A DNA stretch of 64,000 bases from Bacteroidota bacterium (GTDB lineage: Bacteria; Bacteroidota; Bacteroidia; Bacteroidales; Dysgonomonadaceae): the NCBI GenBank assembly GCA_023437305.1, contig JAEZGN010000023.1, positions 124,001 through 188,000 of the forward strand. The letters are read 5' to 3'. This document shows positions 52,709-61,489 of the stretch, piece after piece. The first letter of the stretch is position 1, and each line of letters starts with the position of its first letter. A program made the translations under genes and the position numbers. A model generated the notes under the pieces. The model was given only the letters and a program-made list of their open reading frames with translations. It did not search any database and was not told where the DNA came from.

Positions 52709-54871
52709 ATGAAATCATTCAGTTCTCTTTTTCTCCTTCTTATAAGTATATTGTTTTCTATGAAATCTTATAGTCAAGAAATTCCTCTGTCTCTCGAAGA
52801 CCTTATTCCGGGAGGTAAGACCTACAGCAAGTATCGTGCCGAAATGCCTCGCCGGATAAATTGGAATGGTGATAAACTTACTTACGTTAAGGGTGATTCT
52901 ATTATGATAGCACCTAATGCGGAAAAGGAAACAGCGCGGGTTTTACTTACACTTAAAGACATTAATGCCAATAGTGGTTTGGGAGAAGGAGAGAGCGTTA
53001 AGAGTCTGACTTACGTTCAGTTTGTTTCTGCAACGTCAAACAATTTGATGATCGTTTCTCCCGAAAAAATCTATTTGTACGATTTTGTAAATAAGAAGCT
53101 GACAGGAACTTTTACTTCTACAGAAAAAATGGAGAATCACGACCTGTCAGATAAAAGTAACAATTTGGCATACACCATAGAGAATAATCTTTTTGTACAA
53201 ACTCCTGACGGGAAAAAATATGATGTCACAAGCGATACTGACAAGGGTATTGTAAACGGACAATCTGTCCATAGAAATGAGTTTGGAATAAATAAAGGTA
53301 CTTTTTGGTCTCCTAAAGGAAACCTTCTGGCTTTTTATCGTATGGACGAAACGATGGTGACAGATTACCCTTTGGTGGATGTTTCGGCTCGTATTGCTCA
53401 GCTCAAAAATATAAAATATCCGATGGCAGGAATGAAAAGCCATCATGTCACAGTCGGAGTTTTTGATCCTGCAACTCAGAAAACAGTATTTCTTAAAACA
53501 GGTACACCGAAAGAAAAATATCTGACAAATATAGCTTGGAGTCCCGATGAAAAGAGTGTTTATATCGCAGAAGTAAATAGAAGTCAGGATACATGTGTGC
53601 TAAGAAGCTACGACGCTTTGACAGGAAAACTGCAGACGACATTATTTACAGAGACTCATCCAAAATATGTAGAACCGGAAAACCCTGTTTTGTTTTTGAA
53701 AAATGATCCGAATAAATTTATTTGGCAAAGTGAACGTGATGGGCACAATCATTTGTATCTGTACGATACTAGCGGCAAGTTACTAAAACAAATTACTACA
53801 GGAGATTGGGATGTCACTTCTGTACTCGGATTTGACGAAAAAGGAGAAGCTATATTCTACGTATCCACCGAAGAAAGTCCGATAGAAAGACATATTTATA
53901 AGCTTAGCCTCAAAACCGGGAAGAGAGAGAAACTGTCGAAAGAAGAAGGTGTGCACAATGCTATGCTGAGTGCTTCTGGAAAATATGTATGTGACATTTA
54001 TACTTCACAAAGCAATCCGGGGAAAGTAGGCGTTACGGAAACAAAAACAAATAAGACATATGTTTTCCACGCAGCAAAGAACCCATACAGGAATGTTGTG
54101 TTGCCTGAAATTACGTTAGGTTCGTTGAAAGCGAATGATAACAGTACCGATTTGTATTATCGCATTGTTAAGCCTCTGAACTTTGACCCGAACAAAAAAT
54201 ATCCTGTAATAGTTTATGTTTATGGAGGTCCGCATTCGCAATTGGTAGATAACTCATGGCTTGGTCAAGCAAGAGGTTGGGATGTGTATATGGCCGAAAA
54301 AGGATATGTTGTTTTTACAATCGATAACAGAGGTACAAGCTATAGGGGGATAGATTTTGAAAACAGCACACATCGCAGGCTTGGTGTTATAGAAACTCAG
54401 GATCAGATGACAGGTGTTGAATACTTGAAATCTTTGCCTTATGTAGATGCTGACCGAATAGGCGTTCATGGATGGAGTTTCGGTGGTTTTATGACTCTCA
54501 ATCTGATGCTTCGTCAGCCTGAGACTTTCAAGGTAGGTGTAGCCGGAGGGCCTGTTACCGACTGGAAATATTACGAGGTGATGTACGGCGAACGATATAT
54601 GGATAGTCCACAGGAAAATCCTGAAGGATATAAAGAAACAAGTATGGTAGCACGTGCCGGAGATTTGAAAGGACGATTGATGCTTATACATGGAGACGAA
54701 GATCCGACAGTAGTGATGCAACAAAGCCTACAATTTCTCAATTCTGCAATAAAGAAAGGAACGCATCCCGACTTCTTCATCTATCCGGGGCATGGTCACA
54801 ATATGATCGGACGTGATAGGGTGCATCTGCATGAACATATAACTCGCTATTTTGATGATTTCTTGAAATAA
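52709..54871 (+). CDS. Dipeptidyl peptidase IV-type serine peptidase (S9)
   Basis: 720 residues. A signal peptide (about 1-23, ending YSQ) is followed by the eight-bladed DPPIV N-terminal propeller (about 60-450). The alpha/beta hydrolase domain carries Ser590 in GWSFGGF, Asp in HGDEDPTV (about 669) and His in YPGHGHNM (about 700). YVYGGPHSQ shortly before is typical of the family. It removes X-Pro (or X-Ala) dipeptides from peptides, here in the periplasm, and helps to use proline-rich proteins. The GNAT gene follows by 11 bases. Confidence 0.94.
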   Translation: MKSFSSLFLLLISILFSMKSYSQEIPLSLEDLIPGGKTYSKYRAEMPRRINWNGDKLTYVKGDSIMIAPNAEKETARVLLTLKDINANSGLGEGESVKSLTYVQFVSATSNNLMIVSPEKIYLYDFVNKKLTGTFTSTEKMENHDLSDKSNNLAYTIENNLFVQTPDGKKYDVTSDTDKGIVNGQSVHRNEFGINKGTFWSPKGNLLAFYRMDETMVTDYPLVDVSARIAQLKNIKYPMAGMKSHHVTVGVFDPATQKTVFLKTGTPKEKYLTNIAWSPDEKSVYIAEVNRSQDTCVLRSYDALTGKLQTTLFTETHPKYVEPENPVLFLKNDPNKFIWQSERDGHNHLYLYDTSGKLLKQITTGDWDVTSVLGFDEKGEAIFYVSTEESPIERHIYKLSLKTGKREKLSKEEGVHNAMLSASGKYVCDIYTSQSNPGKVGVTETKTNKTYVFHAAKNPYRNVVLPEITLGSLKANDNSTDLYYRIVKPLNFDPNKKYPVIVYVYGGPHSQLVDNSWLGQARGWDVYMAEKGYVVFTIDNRGTSYRGIDFENSTHRRLGVIETQDQMTGVEYLKSLPYVDADRIGVHGWSFGGFMTLNLMLRQPETFKVGVAGGPVTDWKYYEVMYGERYMDSPQENPEGYKETSMVARAGDLKGRLMLIHGDEDPTVVMQQSLQFLNSAIKKGTHPDFFIYPGHGHNMIGRDRVHLHEHITRYFDDFLK

Positions 54872-54882
54872 TTGATAAGTAA

Positions 54883-55332
54883 ATGACAATAACCAGAACT
54901 GATTCGTCCAATAAAGATTTTATCGAGCTTATACCATATCTCGATGCGGAACTAGATGTAATGGATAGGGAGGCTCATACGATATGCAGTCGATATAATG
55001 GAGTAGAAGCCATAAAGAATGTGGTTCTTGCTTATTCGGATGAAAAAGTTGTCGGGTGCGGAGCAATCAAAAGATATTCGGAAGACACGATGGAAGTAAA
55101 ACGAATGTTTGTAAGACCGGAATATCGCGGCAAAAGGATTGCTTCAAATGTCTTGAAAAAATTAGAAGCTTGGGCTTTAGAGTTGGGGTATTCATGCTGC
55201 ATTCTCGAAACCAGCTGTAAACTCTCCGATGCGATAAGACTTTATGAGAAAAGTGGCTATGTGCAAATTCCTAATTATGATCAATATGAAAATGTTGATA
55301 CTAGTCGATGTTTTTGCAAAAAGCTGAAATAA
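54883..55332 (+). CDS. GNAT-family N-acetyltransferase
   Basis: 149 residues. The acetyl-CoA site is VKRMFVRPEYRGKRIASNVLKKLE (motif A, R-x2-G-x-G/A variant RGKRIA), followed by CCILETSCKLSDAIRLYEKSGY, the usual strand-helix pair with Tyr. The length is standard. The substrate cannot be told from the sequence. It is probably cotranscribed with the peptidase 11 bases upstream. Confidence 0.85.
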   Translation: MTITRTDSSNKDFIELIPYLDAELDVMDREAHTICSRYNGVEAIKNVVLAYSDEKVVGCGAIKRYSEDTMEVKRMFVRPEYRGKRIASNVLKKLEAWALELGYSCCILETSCKLSDAIRLYEKSGYVQIPNYDQYENVDTSRCFCKKLK

Positions 55333-55448
55333 ATATACCGAAGATAGATCCACTCGAACAGATACGATTTCTTTCGTATAATTATCTATTAATAGGCGTA
55401 TAGATATAAGCAGAGTCTCTTTAAGGGTTATTTGTGATTTTGATTAAA

Positions 55449-55499
55449 AAAAGGTAACAAATGAAATCAAAGAAAAAGGCGTTACTTTTGTCACCTTTT
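55449..55499. terminator. Imperfect hairpin before queD, possible terminator or regulatory site
   Basis: AAAAGGTAACAAA (55449-55461) pairs with TTTGTCACCTTTT (55487-55499) with one mismatch. The right arm carries TACTTTTG (55483-55490), a possible -7 element for queD, so the same bases may serve both. No preQ1 riboswitch pattern is visible in the leader. Confidence 0.4.
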
Positions 55500-55527
55500 A
55501 GTATTTAATAAATTTAGAATAAGGTAC

Positions 55528-55890
55528 ATGTACAAAATAAGTAAACAGTTCTCTTTTTCGGCCTCGCATATTCTTGAGGGGCTCCCTCAGGAGCATCCTT
55601 GTTCCCGATTACACGGGCATAACTATGTTATTACCGTGCATTTGAAGTCAAAGGAATTGAATCAAGTAGGTTTTATAAAAGATTATAGAGAACTAGACAG
55701 TGTAAAGAAATATATTGACGAGAAACTCGACCATAGGCACTTAAATGATGTTTTGTCCTTTAATCCTACGGCAGAAAATATTGCCCGATATCTGTATGAT
55801 ACATTTGTGGCGGATATTCCTGAGTTGTACGCTGTAGAAGTTTCTGAAACACCAAAAACAACCGCAATATATGAAGCTGATAGTAAATGA
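55528..55890 (+). CDS. queD: 6-carboxy-5,6,7,8-tetrahydropterin synthase
   Basis: 120 residues. The fold is the tunnelling-fold domain: FSASHILEG and RLHGHNYVI give the three zinc-binding His, and the catalytic Cys lies just before (PCSRLHGH). ENIARYLYD and VEVSETPKTTAIYE complete the family pattern. It makes the second intermediate of preQ0/queuosine synthesis from 7,8-dihydroneopterin triphosphate. The start of queE overlaps its end by 20 bases. The start is supported by AAGGTAC before the ATG. Confidence 0.93.
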   Translation: MYKISKQFSFSASHILEGLPQEHPCSRLHGHNYVITVHLKSKELNQVGFIKDYRELDSVKKYIDEKLDHRHLNDVLSFNPTAENIARYLYDTFVADIPELYAVEVSETPKTTAIYEADSK

Positions 55891-56452
55891 GATATTCTAC
55901 TCCTTGCAGGGAGAAGGAGGGCGTAGTGGAGAGGCTTCTATATTTATAAGGCTTACAAAGTGTAATCTGGTTTGCAGTTTTTGTGATACAGACTTCGCCG
56001 ACGGCGATGTGATGACTATAGATGAAATACTGGAGGAGATAAAACAGTATCCTTGCAAGTGGATTATATGGACAGGTGGAGAACCTACTATCCAGCTCAA
56101 AGATGAATACCTTGCTGTTTTCAGGAAGCACGGCTATAAACAAGCAATAGAGACAAATGGTACACGCCTTGTACCATCGTTGATCGATTATATTACATGT
56201 AGCCCCAAGCAAGACTATGAAACGATAAAAAGCAGGATTCCTGTAGTAAATGAGATAAGAATTCCTGTTAAAGTAGGAGATGCAATTCCTGATGCTTCTA
56301 TTTTCCCAAAGGCGGACAATTATTTCTTAAGTCCGATTTTTGATGGAGACAAGATCAACTTGGCGAATGTAGACTATTGCGTAGAACAAATAAAGTTGAA
56401 CCCACAGTGGAAGCTGAGCTTGCAAGTTCATAAGCTTATACATATCGAATAA
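55871..56452 (+). CDS. queE: 7-carboxy-7-deazaguanine synthase (radical SAM)
   Basis: 193 residues. Radical SAM cluster motif CNLVCSFCDTDF (C-x3-C-x2-C, about 32-39), preceded by SLQGEGGRSGEASIFIR, and the GGEPT block (WTGGEPTIQL, about 68-77), ETNGT (about 98). It forms the deazaguanine ring of queuosine from the QueD product. It overlaps queD by 20 bases and the RNase Z start codon by one base (TAATG), so three genes are probably translated from one message. Slightly shorter than the common 210 residues. Confidence 0.93.
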   Translation: MKLIVNEIFYSLQGEGGRSGEASIFIRLTKCNLVCSFCDTDFADGDVMTIDEILEEIKQYPCKWIIWTGGEPTIQLKDEYLAVFRKHGYKQAIETNGTRLVPSLIDYITCSPKQDYETIKSRIPVVNEIRIPVKVGDAIPDASIFPKADNYFLSPIFDGDKINLANVDYCVEQIKLNPQWKLSLQVHKLIHIE

Positions 56453-57366
56453 TGGAGAAGTTTGAACTCGATATACTAGGCTGTGGCTCCGCTACTCCAA
56501 CTACTCTGCACAATCCTTCATCGCAAGTGTTGAACATAAGAGATAAGCTCTTTATGATAGATTGCGGGGAGGGTACACAGTTGCAGTTTAGAAGAAGTAA
56601 GCTGCGCTTTGGGAGGCTTAATAGTATTTTTATATCTCATCTGCATGGCGACCATTGCTTTGGTCTTATCGGGTTGATCTCTACATTAGGGCTGCTTGGG
56701 CGTACGGGTGATATTACGATATATTCCGTAGCGGGACTGGAAGAAATTTTGCGACCCGAGATTGACTTTTTCTGTAAGGATAATCCTTTCGAGGTAAAGA
56801 TCGAGACATTTGACCCTAAAAAGAGTGAGTTAATATATGATGATCGTTCTGTTTCCGTGACTACAATTCCCCTGAAGCATCGTGTTCCATGTGCCGGATT
56901 CCTTTTTCGGGAGAAGCAAAAGGAAGCGCACTTGATTCCTGAGATGATAAAGTTTCATAATATCCCCATTCGGGAATTGGCTGATATAAAGAAGGGTGCT
57001 GATTTTATAACAAAAGAAGGCAAAGTGATTCCTAACTCGCATCTGACAATTCCTTCCGAGCCTGCACGGTCTTATGCTTATTGTTCGGATACTGCCTACA
57101 ATGAAAATGTAGTGCCTATTATAGAGGGCGTAGACTTGCTTTATCATGAGGCAACATTCGTAGAAGAAGATGCTCCAAGAGCCAAGACCACAGGACACTC
57201 TACTGCTTCTCAGGCTGCACAGATAGCAAAGCTAGCCAATGTAAAGAAATTGATGCTTGGGCATTTCTCGGCACGTTACCCTGATAATCAGATTTTGTTG
57301 GATGAGGCAAGGAGAATTTTCCCGAATACAATCCTTGCTAACGAAGGGTTACGTGAAAAATTGTAA
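56452..57366 (+). CDS. rnz: Ribonuclease Z (tRNA 3'-processing endonuclease)
   Basis: 304 residues. Metallo-beta-lactamase fold with the zinc motif SHLHGDHCFGL (about 62-72), DCGEGTQLQ and later SDTAYNE, LYHEATF and the final HFSARY. These are the blocks of the RNase Z family. It removes 3' trailers from tRNA precursors; since tRNA-Lys in this window does not encode CCA, such trimming is needed here. It is last of the queD-queE-rnz group, joined by overlapping stop and start codons. Confidence 0.94.
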   Translation: MEKFELDILGCGSATPTTLHNPSSQVLNIRDKLFMIDCGEGTQLQFRRSKLRFGRLNSIFISHLHGDHCFGLIGLISTLGLLGRTGDITIYSVAGLEEILRPEIDFFCKDNPFEVKIETFDPKKSELIYDDRSVSVTTIPLKHRVPCAGFLFREKQKEAHLIPEMIKFHNIPIRELADIKKGADFITKEGKVIPNSHLTIPSEPARSYAYCSDTAYNENVVPIIEGVDLLYHEATFVEEDAPRAKTTGHSTASQAAQIAKLANVKKLMLGHFSARYPDNQILLDEARRIFPNTILANEGLREKL

Positions 57367-57444
57367 AAACCTTGTTTTTTTTATTGTATTTTATTCTTTT
57401 ATAAGCTTTAATATCTATATTTGTGCTTATTAGGAGTATGATCA

Positions 57445-57780
57445 ATGGCAGAAATTAGAAAAATATTATTCATTGTGCTGTTTGCCGGATTCTCTTTATT
57501 GGCCAATTCGGCTAAGTCAGAGTTTCCGTCAGATCCGTTTCATACTGTCGCTGAACAGCAAGATAATACAATGACTTTGGAGGTTGTGATCAATGGTATC
57601 TCTAAAGTAACGATGGAAAGTATTCCAACAGCCGGTTATCTTGAAGTTTATAGTATATTGGGTGTAAAGGTAAGAAGCATAAACCTTAAGACATATATGG
57701 GGGTATGCTATATTGAACTTCCTAAAGGCATATATATATTGAAAGCCGGAAAGGTGGCCCAAAAAGTAATGGTGAAATAA
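57445..57780 (+). CDS. Small secreted protein with T9SS-tail-like C-terminal domain
   Basis: 111 residues. A signal peptide (about 1-22) is followed by 20 polar residues and then a beta domain (about 40-111) with GYLEVYSILGVKVRSINL, IELPKGIYILKAG and a final KVMVK. This looks like the Por_Secre_tail/type A sorting domain that directs proteins to the type IX secretion system, but with no passenger. Alternatives are a related immunoglobulin-like fold. The RBS TAGGAGT is 7 bases before ATG; a -7 element TATATTTG is at 57416-57423. It is a single gene closed by a terminator. Confidence 0.6.
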   Translation: MAEIRKILFIVLFAGFSLLANSAKSEFPSDPFHTVAEQQDNTMTLEVVINGISKVTMESIPTAGYLEVYSILGVKVRSINLKTYMGVCYIELPKGIYILKAGKVAQKVMVK

Positions 57781-57810
57781 GTTTTGGCTTATTATATTTA
57801 TTTAGTGAAG

Positions 57811-57838
57811 GCAGTAAGAATTCTTACTGCTTTTTTTA
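57811..57838. terminator. Bidirectional terminator
   Basis: GCAGTAAGAATTCTTACTGC is a perfect 20-base palindrome (57811-57830) followed by a run of T. It serves the T9SS-tail-like gene and the minus-strand HhH gene. Confidence 0.85.
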
Positions 57839-57840
57839 TT

Positions 57841-58515
57841 TTAATCAAAAGACAAATAGGGGGTTAGCTTTTTTATATCGCCTTCTGTAAACTCTTCGAG
57901 TAAAGACAATCTGTCTATAGACTCTATTTTGCCTTTTCGCTCTCGTACATCTATGATGGTTTTTGCTCGTTTGTATTTGATATATGGGTGTTTGCTCAAT
58001 TCTTCAAAAGAGGCAGTATTGATCTTTATCTTTTTAGTATTGGGAGTGATTTTCAGATATGGTATGATTTTGTTGAATAGATCATCGTCCATCCCCCATA
58101 TTTCCTTTAACTGATTCAGATTGTTGTATCCACCCAATAGATTACGGTATTTTACTATCCTGTTGGAAAAAGCACTCCCTATGCCGGGTATCTTCTTTAG
58201 ATCAGTAGTGTCGGAACTATTTATCTCTATTGTTTCACCGGTTTTTAATTTCTCTTGATGAGTGTATTTAGTGTAATGTGTGCTGTCTTTTTGTATATGA
58301 TATTCTTGTTGGTAGGAGCTTGTTGAATCCCTGTCTTTTAGTTTTTCTATAAATGCATGAAATTCTTTTTCAGATTCGGGACAGGTTGTTTTATCAGTCT
58401 CTTTCTGAATGGAAACGAGAATATATATTCCACTTGAGATGACGATGAGGATTAGTAATAATATAATTGCTATCCTATCTCCCTTTTGGATATATAGATA
58501 ATCCTTCCAGCTCAT
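57841..58515 (-). CDS. Membrane-anchored helix-hairpin-helix protein (ComEA-like)
   Basis: 224 residues. One N-terminal helix (about 15-33) anchors the protein, followed by a charged linker and two HhH motifs: LKKIPGIGSAFSNRIVKYR (about 105-123) and INTASFEELSKHPYIKYKRAKTI (about 164-186). ComEA-type proteins bind incoming DNA in the periplasm during transformation. In Bacteroidetes the ComEA-like proteins are often of this length, so the role is plausible but not certain. The MarC gene ends 3 bases upstream; the two are cotranscribed. Confidence 0.85.
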   Translation of the reverse strand: MSWKDYLYIQKGDRIAIILLLILIVISSGIYILVSIQKETDKTTCPESEKEFHAFIEKLKDRDSTSSYQQEYHIQKDSTHYTKYTHQEKLKTGETIEINSSDTTDLKKIPGIGSAFSNRIVKYRNLLGGYNNLNQLKEIWGMDDDLFNKIIPYLKITPNTKKIKINTASFEELSKHPYIKYKRAKTIIDVRERKGKIESIDRLSLLEEFTEGDIKKLTPYLSFD

Positions 58516-58518
58516 GTA

Positions 58519-59118
58519 TTATTTACCGCTGAGGCTTTCTATCAAGGTATTTATGTTTGAGGTAAACAGGCTCACAGATATTGCCATTACGATAACACCA
58601 AAGAATTTACGCAAAACATATACTCCTCCTAATCCCAGCAGCTTTTCTACTACCTTCAGATACCTGAGTACAAGGAATACGATTATCATATTAAGGAATA
58701 AAGCAATAATTATATTCGTCACGTCATAATCTGCACGCATGGATAGTAGTACTGTAAACGTTCCCGGCCCTGCTATTAGTGGGAATACAATAGGGACAAG
58801 AGTTTTTGATCCTCCCGGTGCATCATTCTTAAATATCTCGACCCCAAATATCATTTCTATCGATATAATAAATATGACCAATGCTCCCGCAACGGCAAAA
58901 GAAGATACTTCTACATTGAACATGTTGAGCACCCATTTACCCACAAATAAGAAAGCTGTCATTATTATAAAAGAATAGACCGCAGCCTGTAGCGGGTTTA
59001 TGTCTCTGCCCTCTCCTTTGAAACTAAGAAAGATCGGAATTGAACCGGATACGTCGATTAGAACGAAAAGCACAACAAATGCGCTCAGAATTTGCGTTAT
59101 GTCAATATTGAACTCCAT
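58519..59118 (-). CDS. MarC-family integral membrane protein
   Basis: 199 residues from the ATG at 59118. An alternative TTG 27 bases upstream lies inside the -7 element and can be excluded. Six hydrophobic segments are visible, with the conserved VLFVLIDVSGSIPIFL near the N-terminus and FPLIAGPGTFTVLL in the middle, both family hallmarks (PF01914). The function is not settled; a transporter role has been proposed. It heads a two-gene operon with the HhH protein, 3 bases apart. Confidence 0.88.
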   Translation of the reverse strand: MEFNIDITQILSAFVVLFVLIDVSGSIPIFLSFKGEGRDINPLQAAVYSFIIMTAFLFVGKWVLNMFNVEVSSFAVAGALVIFIISIEMIFGVEIFKNDAPGGSKTLVPIVFPLIAGPGTFTVLLSMRADYDVTNIIIALFLNMIIVFLVLRYLKVVEKLLGLGGVYVLRKFFGVIVMAISVSLFTSNINTLIESLSGK

Positions 59119-59142
59119 AGTATTTGCTTTTTTAGGACTATG

Positions 59143-59150
59143 CAAAGGTA
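59143..59150 (-). promoter_or_regulatory. -7 element of the marC-HhH operon; decides the MarC start
   Basis: TACCTTTG on the minus strand. A TTG that could open the MarC frame earlier overlaps it, leaving ATG 59118 as the start, with a leader of about 18 bases. Confidence 0.6.
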
Positions 59151-59265
59151 AATAATTTTTGATGCATCAAAAAAGTTAAAGAGAAAATAGTATGCAGGCT
59201 AAATATGTTTTATAATAAGTGATTAATAAAAAACTTTTGTATGTTTGTAAAAATATAATATTTGT

Positions 59266-61254
59266 ATGAATAACCACGGATTTGTAAGGGTGGCAGCAGC
59301 TTCTCCGGCTTTGAAAGTTGCAGACTGCGATTACAACACTGACGAAATAATAAAACTCATAAATAAAGCTGAAGAAGATAACATTTCGGCAATAGTTTTT
59401 CCTGAACTATCCATTACCGCATATACTTGTGGAGACCTCTTTCTACAAAGCTTGTTGCTCGAAGAAGCCTTGAAATCACTCAATCGTATCTGTGATGCTA
59501 CCGGCAATCTGTCTGTTGTGGCGGTAGTAGGACTGCCTATTGCTGTATCCAATCGACTTTACAATATGGCTGTAGTAGTTAGTGGCGGGCGTGTTATGGG
59601 TGCTGTTCCTAAAACGTTCTTGCCCAACTATAATGAGTTTTACGAAAAACGATGGTTTTCATCATCCGAAGAATTAAAAGAAAAAACAATTACCTTATGT
59701 AACCGTTCTGTCCCAGTGGGAGTTGACCTTGTCTTTAAAACTCAAATGTTTAATTTCTCAATTGATGTTTGTGAAGATTTATGGACTCCAATACCGCCGT
59801 CAAGTATCTCTTGCCTCAATGGCGCAGAGGTGATTTTTAATCTTTCGGCGAGTAATGAGACTACAGGTAAGCATCTTTATAGAAAATCTCTCGTTAGCCA
59901 ACAATCGGCACGTTGCATTTCCGGATATGTATACGCTGCATCGGGTAATGGGGAATCTACTACCGATATAATTTTTGCCGGTAGTAGTATGATTGCAGAA
60001 AATGGCTCGATTTTGGCTGAAGGAGAACGTTTTTCGTTCGATAGTAAAGTTGCTGTTGCAGATATAGATATTGATCGTTTACGCATTGATCGGTTGAAGA
60101 ATAAATCATTTTCTTTATCCGAATACGCAGCTATAAAAGATATTGAATTTAGAGATGTTTTTGTGTCTAAAAACATTATATCAAAATCTATTTCAGATAA
60201 ATTGGGTAAGGATAAAAAAGCGGACATAAAAAAGCATGCACTCAGGCGATTTGTATCTCCTACGCCTTTTGTCCCAATAAATGATGGAACGTTAAATGAA
60301 CGTTGCGACGAAATATTCTCAATACAAGTTAGCGGCTTAGCCAAAAGGATGCTGCATACCAAGATTCAAAAGGCTGTAATTGGTGTTTCAGGAGGTCTTG
60401 ATTCTACATTAGCATTGCTTGTTTTAGCCAAAACATTTGACAAACTGAATATATCCCGAGAAAATATAATCGGTATCACAATGCCGGGCTTTGGGACTAC
60501 CGATCGTACTTATAGCAATGCAATTAAGTTGATGCAGTCTTTAGGAACAACGATTAAAGAGATATCTATAAAAGATGCCGTAATTCAGCATTTCAAGGAT
60601 ATTGAACATGATGTAAATACCCATGACATAACTTACGAAAACTCTCAGGCTCGCGAGCGAACCCAAATACTGATGGATTATGCGAATAAAGTAAATGGGC
60701 TTGTGGTCGGAACGGGAGATCTCTCGGAATTGGCATTAGGATGGTGCACCTATAACGGTGATCATATGTCGATGTATGCAGTGAATACAGGTGTTCCGAA
60801 GACGCTTGTGCGTACCTTAGTGGGATGGATTGCTGATGCACACATGGATGAGTCGTCTAAAGCTGTACTTCTTGATGTAATGGACACACCTGTTAGTCCC
60901 GAATTGCTTCCTATGGATGAAAACGGAGAGATCTTGCAAAAGACAGAAGATGTGGTAGGGCCCTATATTTTGCATGATTTCTTCTTGTATTATGTATTGA
61001 GATTTGGGTTTCCCCCTTCAAAAATATATTTTCTAGCTAAGCATGCTTTTGCAGAACAATATACTAATCAGGAGATATTGAAATGGCTTAGAACCTTCTT
61101 TTGGCGGTTTTTCTCTCAACAGTTTAAGCGCTCGTGTCTACCCGATGGGCCGAAGGTAGGGTCCGTAAACTTATCGCCACGAGGTGACTGGCGGATGCCG
61201 AGTGATGCATCTGTGGCTTTGTGGATGAAAGAGCTGGAAGCTTTACAACCATAA
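59266..61254 (+). CDS. nadE: Glutamine-dependent NAD+ synthetase
   Basis: 662 residues. The N-terminal nitrilase-type amidase has the Glu in VFPELSIT (about residue 47), Lys in PKTFLPNYNEFYEKRWF and Cys in DVCEDLW (about 169-175), which release ammonia from glutamine. The C-terminal NAD synthetase domain starts with the ATP-binding GVSGGLDSTLALL (about 372) and contains GTGDLSELALGW. The enzyme converts deamido-NAD to NAD in the cytosol. The length matches the long, two-domain type. A -7-like AATATTTG lies 5 bases before the start, so the leader must be very short if it is used. Confidence 0.95.
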   Translation: MNNHGFVRVAAASPALKVADCDYNTDEIIKLINKAEEDNISAIVFPELSITAYTCGDLFLQSLLLEEALKSLNRICDATGNLSVVAVVGLPIAVSNRLYNMAVVVSGGRVMGAVPKTFLPNYNEFYEKRWFSSSEELKEKTITLCNRSVPVGVDLVFKTQMFNFSIDVCEDLWTPIPPSSISCLNGAEVIFNLSASNETTGKHLYRKSLVSQQSARCISGYVYAASGNGESTTDIIFAGSSMIAENGSILAEGERFSFDSKVAVADIDIDRLRIDRLKNKSFSLSEYAAIKDIEFRDVFVSKNIISKSISDKLGKDKKADIKKHALRRFVSPTPFVPINDGTLNERCDEIFSIQVSGLAKRMLHTKIQKAVIGVSGGLDSTLALLVLAKTFDKLNISRENIIGITMPGFGTTDRTYSNAIKLMQSLGTTIKEISIKDAVIQHFKDIEHDVNTHDITYENSQARERTQILMDYANKVNGLVVGTGDLSELALGWCTYNGDHMSMYAVNTGVPKTLVRTLVGWIADAHMDESSKAVLLDVMDTPVSPELLPMDENGEILQKTEDVVGPYILHDFFLYYVLRFGFPPSKIYFLAKHAFAEQYTNQEILKWLRTFFWRFFSQQFKRSCLPDGPKVGSVNLSPRGDWRMPSDASVALWMKELEALQP

Positions 61255-61489
61255 TTTATTATATTTAAAGACACTTATTTACTTTACAAAAGATTTTTAT
61301 ATTATTGAGATATTGAAAAGATTATCATGAATTCTTGAGTATAATGTGAGATTCATGATGCTACAAAACACACACTTGATAAAAGTTAATGAAGAGACAG
61401 TTAGATAAACAGAGGATTGTTTATTTAATTCATAGTACCTAAGCATGTATCGATCTTTCTGATCGAAACTTTATAATCAGAAAAACTAT

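Noticed and set aside
55333..55527. preQ1 riboswitch before queD
   Set aside because: The characteristic small hairpin with an A-rich tail was not found; only an imperfect hairpin resembling a terminator is present.
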